A stretch of 64,000 nucleotides of DNA, taken from assembly GCA_036250195.1 (NCBI GenBank), contig JAVHZZ010000004.1, positions 254,154,228 to 254,218,227 of the forward strand, in the 5' to 3' direction. Shown here piece after piece: positions 54,662 through 64,000 of the stretch. The DNA comes from Mixophyes australis. Taxonomy: Eukaryota > Chordata > Amphibia > Anura > Limnodynastidae. Each line of letters opens with the position of its first letter. The first letter of the stretch is position 1. A model generated the notes under the pieces. The model was not told the DNA's origin and made no database searches. It worked only from the letters and a program-made list of their open reading frames with translations. The translations under genes were made by a program, and so were the position numbers.

Positions 54662-56039
54662 AACCCCCTACAGATTTACACTTAACCTATCTAAATAACA
54701 TTTGGAAGTATGGACATCGCTTGTATGTACCAGCAGCAGCACGATTAAGAGTACTGCAATTTGTCCATGACTCTAGACTGGCAGGCCATAAAGGTGTTTT
54801 CAAGACTCATGAATTATTATCTCGTTACTTCTGGTGGCCGAAATACAAGGAGGATGTTAAAAGATTTGTATCATCCTGCAGTACTTGTGCCCGGTTTAAG
54901 ACTCCCCGCACTGCTCCACTTGGACTTTTACAGCCTTTGCCAGTTCCTTCTCGTCCATGGGGTTCAATCTCTATGGATTTTATTGTAGATTTACCATCAT
55001 CCAAGGGTATGACTACAATTCTGGTAGTTGTAGATCAACTCACAAAAATGTCTCATTTTGTGCCCTGTCGTGGACTTCCTTCTGCAAGAGAAACAGCAGA
55101 ATTACTAATCAGGGAAGTGTTTCGTCTACATGGAGTCCCTGATGATGTAGTCTCTGACCGAGGAGTACAATTTACTTCACGTTTTTGGAAGCAGTTTTGT
55201 AGTGCTCTTAACATTAATATCAGATTATCAACTGCTTCCCATCCTTAATCCAATGGACAGACAGAACGCACCAATCAGACTTTAGAAAAATACCTACGGT
55301 GCTACATTTGCATCTGCAATATGACTGGATTAATGTTCTGCCAATGGCAGAGTTCTCATACAACAACTCACAACACTCATCCACCAGACAAAGTCCTTTT
55401 TATACCAATTTGGGGTATCATCCAAACCTACTCCCCAATTTTCCACATGATTCGTCCATACCTGCTGTTACATCCAGACTAGAGTCGCTACAGAGTAATC
55501 TCAAAGTATTAAGAGAGACATTGCAACATGCACAGGACAGTTATAAGAGAATTGCAGCCAGACATCGTAAAGCTGCACCAGTTTTAAATGTTGGTGACAA
55601 TGTTTGGCTTTCTACACGAACCCTAAAAGTAAGCGTGCCTACTCCTAAATTAGGACCGAAATATATAGGTCCTTTTAAAATTTTGGCACAAGTCAGTTCA
55701 TCTGCTTTTCAACTTGAACTCCCAATATCTATGAAGGTTCATCCTGTCTTTCATGTTTCTTTACTGAAGCCAGTAGTTTCAAATCCTTTTCCTGGTCGTA
55801 CCTTGCCTCCTCCAGATCCTGTTCAAATTGATTAACATGAAGAGTTTCTGGTAGAGAAAATACTAGATTCACGAATATTTAGAAACAAACTTCAGTATTT
55901 GATACAATGGCAGGGATATGGACCAGAAGACAATTCATGGGAACCAGAAGATAACGTCCATGCACCTCGGTTACTGTGTGAATTTCATCAAAGATACCCG
56001 GAGAAACCCTGCAAAGCACCGTCCAGAGGACGTTATTGA
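54589..56039 (+). pseudogene. Gypsy-3 integrase with GPY/F region and chromodomain
   Basis: The HHCC zinc region is present (H in FVHDSRLAGHKG, CSTC later). The core has SISMDFIVDLP (first Asp) and VVSDRGVQFTSRFW (second Asp). A TAA at about 55246 replaces the usual residue before SNGQTERTNQTLE, which holds the Glu. After a frame change, 55299-55835 contains the C-terminal region with KYIGPFKI. An in-frame TAA at 55833 separates the chromodomain (55836-56039; QYLIQWQGYGPEDNSWEPE), which ends at TGA beside the polypurine tract. Confidence 0.88.
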
Positions 56040-56052
56040 AAGGGGGGAATAC

Positions 56053-56517
56053 TGTAAGGAATTACTTTGACATTTGCACCTCCGACCACTAGAGGTCTCT
56101 GTATTTGCAAACTTGCCCTTAGATTTGCCCTTATCCAAGATGGTCAGTTTGGAATCAAAGAGAAACCATCTTGGATCCAGTTTCCTGTTTGGGCCTATAA
56201 ATGGCACTTCCTGGTTCAGACATATGCTTGAGTATTCTGCTTGCTCAGCTCCTGCTACCTGCTACTCTACCTTGCATCTGTGACTACCTGCTTGTGTACC
56301 GACCCGGCTAACGTGTGACTACCCGCTTGTGTACCGACCCGGCTAACGTGTGACTACCCGCTTGTGTACCGACCCGGCTAACGTGTGACTACCCGCTTGT
56401 GTACCTACCCGGCAAACGTCTGACTACCCGCTTGTGTACCGACCCGGCAAAGTCTGACTACTCTCTGAATATCTACTCGGCTATTGGGCTTCAGGTAATA
56501 CCACCAGTATTGTTACA
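56053..56517 (+). repeat. 3' LTR of Gypsy-3 with 35-bp minisatellite
   Basis: It is 465 bp. Its first about 200 bp align with 50889-51095 with few differences. Then come at least five 35-bp units (starts at 56281, 56316, 56351, 56386, 56421) based on tgactacccgcttgtgtacc, and the end ttgttaca. Confidence 0.92.
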
Positions 56518-56958
56518 ATAGGTTACACTCCATCGCTCTATTGCTAATTGTCATTGCTGAAATACAAATAATAGGGCTGGCAGTCTTGGTGTAAATCTGC
56601 AATCACATTTTACTATAGCTCACTCAGAAACAGTAGAGATGGCAGGGTTCAGTGCTGAAACAGATATTGTAATAATAGGGCTGTCAGTGTTCTTAAAAGT
56701 CTCCAGTGACATTCTACTGTGCCATAGCTTATACAGAAACAGGAGGGGTGGCATTGTTCTTGTCACTCCCCAGTCTGAGTCATGATGATACTAATCCCTC
56801 TACCTCATTTGCTAAAGCCTATGTTCAAGTGCATAGTGGTTTTAAGTCAGGGAAACAAAAATGTAAATAAAAAGCTTCTACCTTTGTAAAGAAAAAAACA
56901 CCTCTCTAATAAAGGTGAAAGTTTACTGTAGAAAAACATAAATTTGCCTACATGCCAC
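56518..56958 (+). other. Continuation of the hAT-like element between Gypsy-3 and the LINE
   Basis: It resumes the repeats of about 110 bp seen at 50685-50888 (ctattgctaattgtcattgctgaaat). The last 15 bp (56944-56958) are the left target duplication of the LINE. Confidence 0.55.
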
Positions 56959-56961
56959 CCT

Positions 56962-57883
56962 TAACCTTATCTCCTATAATGTCAAGGGCCTAGACTCCCC
57001 TCAGAAACGGGCTAAACTCCATTCCTCTCTTAACTCTCTTAAAGGAGATTTGATATTTCTACAAGAAACTCATTTTGTCCATCATCTCCACCCTGAGCTT
57101 CACTCCAGAAAATTTCCCTTGACATTTCATGCATGTGACCATAGGCAGAAAAAGCGAGGTGTAGCAATTCTGTTTGCACGCCATTTAATTTTCGATCTAC
57201 ATGACTCTCATAAAGATAAGGAAGGTAGGTTCCTGATCCTCATAGGCACTCTGAATAATCTCCCCTGTACTCTAGTGAACCTCTATGCACCCAACACCGG
57301 CCAGCATAGGTTCTTCAAAAAACTGGGTTCTTTGTTAGCACGTGTTAGTCAAGGTGAACTTATGGTCGCTGGTGACTTCAATGCTGTTCTAGCCCCGACT
57401 ATAGATCGTTCCTCAGGCCCCTCCTCCTCTCCCTCGAGGAGAGATGCTCACACCACAGCTGCCTTACAGGCTTTTCTAAAACTCCATAACTTGTATGACT
57501 CATGGAGAGTATTGGACCCTCTGGCCAGGGACTATACCTTCTTTTCTTCTCCCCATAATACCTACTCCCGGATTGACATGATCCTGCTCAGCCACGACCT
57601 CACTCTTAAACTTTGCTACTCCCAAATTTTCCCTGGTACCTGGTCAGACCATGCCCCTGTCTCCACTGTTCTCACCTCCCTCGCTCACCGCCCTCCTAGA
57701 GCAACCTGGAGAATCAATGAATCACTCCTACATGATAAAGAAACCACTACTCACCTAAATTCTCTTCTCTCTGAATACTTTGAGACAAACGACACTCCTG
57801 ATATCCCTCCTATGACTCTCTGGGACCCCCATAAGGCTGTAATACGGGGTCATCTTATTGCCTTGGCGTCTCGGACTAAGTGA
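56962..57883 (+). pseudogene. LINE ORF2 endonuclease domain
   Basis: AP-endonuclease-like motifs in order are LISYNVKGLDSP, LIFLQETH (Glu), NLYAPN, MVAGDFNAVL, YSRIDMILLS and SDHAPV (Asp-His pair). The domain is open until a TGA at 57881; the same frame reads on briefly afterwards, so one nonsense mutation separates it from the linker to RT. Confidence 0.88.
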
Positions 57884-58083
57884 TTCTGTTTGGCTAAAAC
57901 TATTCAATTGACGGACTCGCTGAGAGCTTTAGAGCAACGCCACAAATTGATCCCTGATCCCTTGGTTCTCCAGGAAATTGCTTCTGTCTGTGGTGAATTA
58001 AATCTTTTGCTGTCCCACCAGGTTGCCAATAACTGAAGTGGCTCAATCAACGCTACTATGAAAAGGGCGACAAAGCCGATAGA

Positions 58084-60121
58084 TTGCTTGCCACCAAACT
58101 TAGAGCTAAGATAACGGCCCGGAATCTCATGGCTATCAGGGACTCCGATGGAATTTTACACTATGACCCTCAGCGGATACGTGCTGCCTTCCAATCCTAT
58201 TACACCAAACTTTATAACCTCCCCCAACCATCTGATCCTTTAGTCTCCCAACAACACTCACAGCTGATTGAATCTTTTCTTTCTTCCGCTAAGCTTCCAA
58301 AACTCTCTTCTCAAGCTAGTACTCTTTTGGGGGCTGAGATTACTAGAGAGGAAATTGAACAAGCCATAAAGTCTCAGAAAACAGGAAAGGCTCCGGGGCC
58401 AGACGGCTTTACTGCTGTGTACTATAAGAGGTTTGCTGGGCTCCTGGTCCCCCGTTTGCACACCCTATTCAACTCAGTCCTGACTGGGGGTTCCTGGTCT
58501 AGGGATTCATTGGAGGCCCGGATCTCCATCATTCATAAAGAGGGCAAGGATGTTCATGACTGTGCTAGTTATCACCCTATCTCCCTGCTTAATATAGATG
58601 TCAAATTATATGCAAAAATTTTGGCTAATAGACTAAATTCGGTCCTTCCCTCTCTTATACATTATGACCAAGTTGGCTTTATACCGGGGCGTCAGGCCAG
58701 AGACAATACCAGGAGAGTCGTTGATCTGATTCATATCATTAATACCAGGAAGGCCCCAGCCATTGTTCTCTCGCTTGATGCCGAGAAGGCTTTTGACAGG
58801 ATCTCCTGGAGCTTTATGTCCCGAGCCTTGTCGGCGTTTGGGATTTCGGGCAACCTACTCACTGGTATTCAAGCCTTATACTCTCGACCCTCCGCAAGAG
58901 TCATGATCAACAGTTCTCCCTCTGACCTTATAGCCATATCCAACGGTACACGACAGGGGTGCCCTCTGTCTCCTCTCATCTTTGCCCTTGTTATTGAGCC
59001 TCTAGCGGCCTCTATCCGGGCCTGCCCGAACATACAGGGTGTGCGGACGGGGAACCTGGAGAGTAAGCTCTCTCTCTTTGCAGCCCGAGAAGTCTCTCCC
59101 TGGACTCTTTAACATATTACACCATTATGGGCACCTCTCAGGCTACAAGATCAATATTACGAAATCGGAAGCTCTCCTCCTTAATATTCCTTCCCCAGAA
59201 GGATTGGTACTCACCTCCCGCTTTAACTTTCGGTGCCAGAGAAAGAAAATTAAATACTTAGGTATCTTCATTACCGACTCCTATGACTCCCTCTACCGGG
59301 AGAACTACCCGGCCCTCTTTGCTAAGATCAAGTCTGAATTGCTCTCCTGGCGCTCCCTGATCATTTCGTGGCTGGGCAGGATTATCTCTGTCAAAATGAA
59401 CCTCCTCCCTAAGCTCCTCTACTATTTCCAGACCCTTCCTGTCCAAGTCCCCCTTTCGGATCTGACATCTATCCAAAAATGTCTCTCTAGGTTTATCTGG
59501 AATGGCCAGTCTCCCAGAATTAAGCTGGCTCTCTTAAAGAGACCCACCAAAGGTGGTGGTAGGGGTTTCCCGGATTTGAAAATTTACTATTGGGCGGCTC
59601 ATTTGAGCCAGATCGTAGCCTCCTTTGCCCCCCCCCCCCCCCCCGCGGCACTGTCGTGGGTTGACATCGAATCCGCTTATCTTAATTTTCCAATCTTGTC
59701 CTGTATATGGGGTCTCTCAAAACAAACTAGATCTCCCCTTACCTCCCAATGCCCTACCCTTCTATTCTCAGCTGCAATATGGGAGACCTGCCGACCCCAT
59801 CTCAAGATACCGGTGTCTTCTCTTACTGTCCTACCTCTTTGGGGTAACCCTGCCTTTCCTCCTGGGCTCTCCTCTGCCTTCTATAGTCCCTGTGTCACTG
59901 TGGGAGTTCGATTTGTTGGAGACCTATTATTTCAGGGGGCCTTTATCTCCTGGGATGACCTACGCTCTAAATATCCAAGGCTCCATCCTAAATTCTACGA
60001 GTATTTCCAACTACGACACTTTGTGGGCTCTCTCCTCGGGGGGGGGGGGGGGGTCCTCTCCCCCCTTTTAGGTCTCCCTTTGAATCCCTATGTCTCTCCT
60101 CACCCTTGGGTAGGGGCATGA
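58084..60121 (+). pseudogene. LINE ORF2 reverse transcriptase and C-terminal region, active site deleted
   Basis: RT motifs are KTGKAPGPDGF, RISIIHKEGKD, YHPISLLNIDVKLYAKILA, VGFIPGRQARDN, LSLDAEKAFDRISW (first Asp) and NGTRQGCPLSPLIFALVIEP. The next expected box, FADD, is missing: KLSLFA is followed at about 59083 by AREVSPWTL in one frame and PEKSLPGLFNILHHYGH in the correct downstream frame. A short deletion has removed the catalytic pair and shifted the frame. Downstream (59039-60121) is the L1/Tx1 C-terminal region with SRFIWNGQSPRIKLALLKRP and YYWAAHLSQ. Confidence 0.88.
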
Positions 60122-60735
60122 TTTCCTCTATCTACAGCTTAATTCTCGATGTACTTTTACCTCCGGGCGGTAGGCATGAGAGGGAGTGGGAGAGGGATCT
60201 GGGCCCCCCCAGAGGAGGATTGTTAGGAAATCATAAGGGATCAAGTTGCCACCAGCTCTATCTCCACTTTGGTGAAGGAGAACGCATATAAAGTATACTA
60301 TAGGTGGTACTATACACCTGACAAACTCATTAAATTTTACCCTCTAGTTCTCCATTATGTTGGCGGGGTTGTGGCCAGATGGGCTCCTTTCTGCATATCT
60401 GGTGGTCCTGCCCTAAAATATCCTCCTTTTGGGAGCGAGTTAGGACCCTCCTCTCCTCGCTCCCTCCATGCCCTGTCCGGAAAGACCCATGGTCTTTTCT
60501 TCTATGTTACCCTTTGTTAGAGGATGATAGACAGTCTGCAAAATTGGCCTCCCATGTCCTGGCTGCTGCGCGTTGCCTAGTAGCTAAGTCTTGAAAACAA
60601 GGTGATCCCCCCCACTATGGCGGCCCTGCGATCCTATATCTGGTTTATTGCCCGCATGGAACAGATTACATACCACCTGCATGATAAGGATGATAAATTT
60701 CACCAGATTTGGGCCCCTTGGCTTTACTTATAACC
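60122..60735 (+). pseudogene. LINE ORF2 C-terminal end
   Basis: In broken frames, the part near 60360-60600 includes a Cys/His-type segment with LHIWWSCP and the terminal DRQSAKLASHVLAAARCLVAKS, characteristic of L1/Tx1 ORF2 ends. From about 60736 to 61241 is 3' UTR. Confidence 0.7.
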
Positions 60736-61280
60736 CCTTACCTCCTGTACCATCTCCTTCCTCCTAAATGGACTCCCTAGGTTCATAGGTGGCCAGACTC
60801 TTGACTCTCGATGTTGTTTCCCTTCCCAGGGAATCTAAGCAGTAATCTCCTCTGAAACTCTCATTGCCCCTCTTCTATTTATTTGTTCCTCCTCTTAAAA
60901 AGGAAGGATATGGTTGGGGAACTGTGTGGATAATTGGGAAGAATGTTCTCTTTTTCTTTCAGTCTCGGTGGCGACCAGTGCTCCCCTCCCCCTCCTCCCC
61001 CCCTCCCCCCCCCCACACTATATTGTTATAAAATGTGATAGTGTCTTGAGTATTCTGGATAACAATTGTATACTTACCTGTTTGTTTATTGACAACCTCT
61101 GGCTATTTTATATATTTGCTACTCAAATATTTTCAGCTTCTTTGACTTATGCCCATGACATGTACTGTTCTCTGTTTTGGTCTCTTGTCCTGCAAATGTA
61201 CTAATTGTTGATTCTTATCTGTACATGATTGCTATTTTTCAAAATAAATAGTTAAAAAAAAAAAATTGCCTACATGCCAC

Positions 61281-61450
61281 TCTATCCAAAATATTACCAA
61301 GCATACCAGCATCAGCTAGCTCCCTTGTCTCACTAAGATCTCAGCACCTGAAATCTACACACTCATTATATTCACCCTCATGATGTAATTGCCGGTAATG
61401 GCCTTCCTCATGGAATTTGTAGTTCATTTTACGGAAAAGCTGTCACGATT
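61281..61450 (+). other. hAT-derived sequence after the LINE
   Basis: This is the right continuation of the LINE target. The boundary to the antisense transposase fragment that follows is not clear. Confidence 0.35.
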
Positions 61451-63440
61451 TTTGGGCAATTCTTTTAGATCAGACCAAATGTCAAAATGTTATGCTGACT
61501 CATCTGCATCACCACTGGGTGTCTTGGAAAAGCTAAGTTTTTCCTAGCAGCAATTTCCAGAGAAACTAAAGAAGGAGACGTCATTGTGTCATGTACCACT
61601 TGAAATGTCAGCTTGCTGACCAGGAGCTCATTGCATCTCTTGATCTGGGTCAGTTGGAAAGAAAGAAAAGACATAGCTCTTAAACCTAGGATCAAGCACA
61701 GTTGTCAAAATGTAATGATCTTATTTCAAGATGTTGATAATTTTTGGATCCTGTAAAGTACTTAATCTACAAGACCAACATAATTAGCGGAATTGCTTTG
61801 TTTCATTTCCTCCTTCAGTTTCCCTTGCTGCTTTTCAAAAAGTCTAATTAAGGGAATCACTTAACTCAACCTAACAGTGTCTGCACTCTCTTCACAGGTG
61901 ACTACTTCGAGTGGTTTCAGCACCTTGCACAACACGGAAAGTATTCTCCGCTGCGCTGAACTAAAGTACATTCCCCCTAAATTATATTCTTCTTGCAGCT
62001 GCTGCATTCTCCTACATGCTGTTGCAGAATCCTGAAAATGACCCTAAATATTTTAGGACACAGACAACATCTCCTGCATGTTATTGTCATTTTTTAAAAC
62101 GTTCTGTACCACCAAGTTGATTGTGTGAGCAAAACAGGAATGTGATGGCATTCCCCCCGCTGTAATGCTCTAACAATATTGGTGGCATTACAAGAAATCA
62201 CTTATTCTCAGGAGAGTCCAAGCAGGATAAGCCATGCAATGACATCCCTTAGTTTTTCAAACAGGTTGTCACCGGTATTACCTCTGACCTGCACCTTGTC
62301 TCGTCTCTGATAACCACCTCTCACTCCCACCTTCAAGACTTCTCCCATGCTGCTCTCCACTTACAGAATTCCTTACCAGGCTCAATCAAACATTTCCACA
62401 ACCGTCAAATCTTTAGATGCTCTTTGAAATCTCATCTTTTTTTTAGAGGAGATTTTATCCTCGATAACACTATTCGCACTAATGCACCCTCACAACTATC
62501 CCAATCTCCACTCTGAGCCACACTCGCTCCTCTTGTATTAGTTGTGCCCTCTTCCCTTTAGAATGTAAGCTCTCTAATGTGCAGGGTCCTCCATACCCTT
62601 TGTTTTCATGTCTGCTTTTTCTGTTCTTGTTTTACGTATGTCTTGTTTTATGTATGTCCTTGTCTTCCCTACTGTACGGCACTGTGGAGCACTATGGTGC
62701 CTTACAAATATACGATAATAATAGTAATAATATTAATAAAATTAAAAATAATAATAATATGCCTCTTAGTGAAGCAGATGATATACAGAGTATCCTGCCT
62801 CTGAAAAATGTGACATTCTTGGGTACATTCTGCTGCTGTCCCTGCTGGTGAAGCCGAATCACCAACCCAGTTGGCTGTCACAATCATATAATCTTTAGTC
62901 TGCCCAGTTCCGCTTGTCCACATATCTCTGGTTAAGTGTACAGTGGATAGAATGACATTTTGTAGCCCAATAATTAATTTTTTACGACCCTTCTGGTAGA
63001 GGTGAGGAATAGCTTTTCTAGTAAAATGGTATCGTGATGGAATTTGGTAATGGGGACAGAAGACCTCAAGTAACTGTCTAAAACCAGCTGTATCAATCGT
63101 GGATATTGGACGCAGATCTAATACTAGCATAGTCGCCATGGCATCTGTGATCCACTTTGCGACTAGGTGACAACGTTCATACTTATTTCCTCCTGCAAAT
63201 GATTGTTTAACAGTCAATTGTTGTAAACGTCTAGTAGTCTTCATCTTGGTCTGCTTCTGGGTTGAAGATCCACCCCAGCAGCAGCAGTGGGCCTAATGCT
63301 CAAGGATTCTTCTGAGGAGTCCTGGATAGGGGAGGAGTCCTCTCACTTTAGAAACTTAGATGCAGGACTAACTCTGATCACTTGTGAGGATATTGATGAT
63401 GAAGGTGTTGGGGGTGTAGATTGCAAGTGCTGGGATCTAG
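61451..63440 (-). pseudogene. hAT (BED family) transposase fragment, interrupted by a LINE tail
   Basis: On the minus strand from 63440: a linker with SSPIQDSSEES, nearly the same as SSPIRDSSEES in the 40277-43075 element, then LTVKQSFAGGNKYERCHLVAK, LDLRPISTIDTAGFRQLLEV and STVHLTRDMWTSGTGQTKDY. After the inserted LINE tail come NATNIVRALQRG and CFAHTINLVVQNVL, then RILSVLCKVLKPLEVVT. These are typical hAT motifs. Many stops and frame changes are present. Unlike the 40-43 kb element, the sequence continues well past the GFR motif into the catalytic region. Confidence 0.8.
62275..62760 (+). mobile_element. CR1/L2-type LINE 3' end inserted in the hAT transposase
   Basis: The ORF end FSHAALHLQNSLPGSIKHFHNR is followed by a 3' UTR with tagaatgtaagctctctaatgtgcagggtcc and gtacggcactgtgg blocks and an (ATA)n-like tail (62713-62760). 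It splits the hAT sequence. Confidence 0.75.
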
Positions 63441-64000
63441 TATTCAGTACAAAGGTAACCGCACCAAGTTTGTCAATAAAGTCAAATATTCAGTAACACC
63501 AATTTTATTGAACATATATTAGTTCCTCAATTGGTCAATTATCACGACTATAGGGTGCACCCTAACACTGATTGTTTAAGAAAAAAGAGAGTGTATGTAG
63601 GGGCCCTCCAGGGTATAGAGTATAAAATTTACATTTTATTGGTATTCATTAAAAAATTGGATACAACTAGTGAAAATTTAAAATAGATACAAAGTGAGGG
63701 GAGTGAAAATAAAATTGCAGTTGCAACTGCAATGTCGCTTGTATTCTCACATAATTTTATTAGTAATAGTATTGATATAATATTATTAAGCTGCTATGGT
63801 AATTGGTTACTCCTTCATCCCTGGGATCTTAATAAGAATAGACCCCAATAATATATAGTTAATACTATGGGTGGTATAGAGTATCGATAAAACCTTTATA
63901 ATACACACTATCTATTGTATAATGGCTCTCTATGATTCATACTGGTAAGTATAAGTGACCGTGAATGCCTGAATAAAGTCTGCGTTATTATGTTACAAAG
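63441..64000. other. Unrecognised sequence
   Basis: AT-rich, with a perfect gcagttgcaactgc palindrome at 63718-63731. No gene or family is recognised. Confidence 0.35.

Larger units (their letters stand above)
50889..56517 (+). mobile_element. Gypsy-3: chromodomain Ty3/Gypsy retrotransposon, nearly complete but defective
   Basis: It is flanked by ATAGG on both sides (50884-50888, 56518-56522). The termini are TGTAAGGAAT...TTGTTACA. The order is truncated 5' LTR (50889-51095), self-primer site, gag, protease, RT, RNase H, integrase, chromodomain, polypurine tract (56039-56052) and 3' LTR (56053-56517). The 5' LTR has lost its second half, including the minisatellite and normal end. A hAT MITE sits between protease and RT. 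Confidence 0.93.
56959..61265 (+). mobile_element. Tx1/L1-type LINE, 5' truncated, 4.3 kb
   Basis: It is flanked by a 15-bp duplication, ttgcctacatgccac (56944-56958 and 61266-61280), and ends in AATAAA plus an A-rich tail (61242-61265). It begins at the first codons of ORF2, so ORF1 and the 5' UTR are missing. This is the normal signature of target-primed integration. Confidence 0.92.

Overview
The window looks like a stretch of a large, repeat-rich vertebrate genome, most probably an anuran amphibian. The basis is the mix of repeats: Tf1/sushi-type chromodomain Gypsy elements with very long LTRs, BED-finger hAT transposons, a class I endogenous retrovirus (ERV), a Tx1/L1-type LINE, CR1/L2-type LINE tails and V-SINE-like tRNA SINEs. 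I see no conserved host gene, no rRNA or functional tRNA gene, no CRISPR array and no bacterial-style operon. Nearly all coding capacity belongs to mobile elements.

Layout. 1-5322: a young chromovirus (Gypsy-1) entering from outside the window, with 2.2-kb LTRs and one long open frame that fuses Gag, protease and an integrase tail with chromodomain; RT, RNase H and the integrase core are absent. 6247-6950: antisense CR1/L2-like RT remnant. 11772-20803: a minus-strand ERV with gag, pro, pol, env and AACT target duplications; its 5' LTR carries a foldback hAT MITE. 22-26 kb: LINE and SINE pieces plus a candidate spliced gene (exons 24312-26014) with one nonsense codon. 26495-27366: MITE. 28.8-29.4 kb: LINE 3' end. 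30093-31818: tandemly duplicated minisatellite block. 32554-36587: decayed Gypsy-2, cut by a LINE tail and followed by an antisense solo LTR and a small hAT MITE. 40277-43075: complete hAT-like element with 8-bp target duplications that encodes only the BED-finger N-terminal part of a transposase. 46.2-47.1 kb: probable solo LTR. 48164-48726 and 49570-49807: foldback elements. 50397 to about 63440: a nest in which hAT sequence is interrupted by Gypsy-3 (itself hit by a hAT MITE) and by a 4.3-kb Tx1/L1 LINE, followed by an antisense hAT transposase fragment carrying a LINE tail.

The most informative signal is shared by Gypsy-1 and Gypsy-3. In each, 10 nt beginning about 30 nt downstream of a TATA box in the LTR (the expected RNA 5' end) are perfectly complementary to 10 nt between the LTR and the gag start codon. 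This is the arrangement expected for self-primed reverse transcription. In Gypsy-1 the inferred leader RNA is about 2 kb long and contains tandem repeats and four hairpins with compensatory base changes, followed by the Gag-PR-chromodomain frame. Together these suggest a non-autonomous element with a structured leader, probably mobilised by an autonomous relative.
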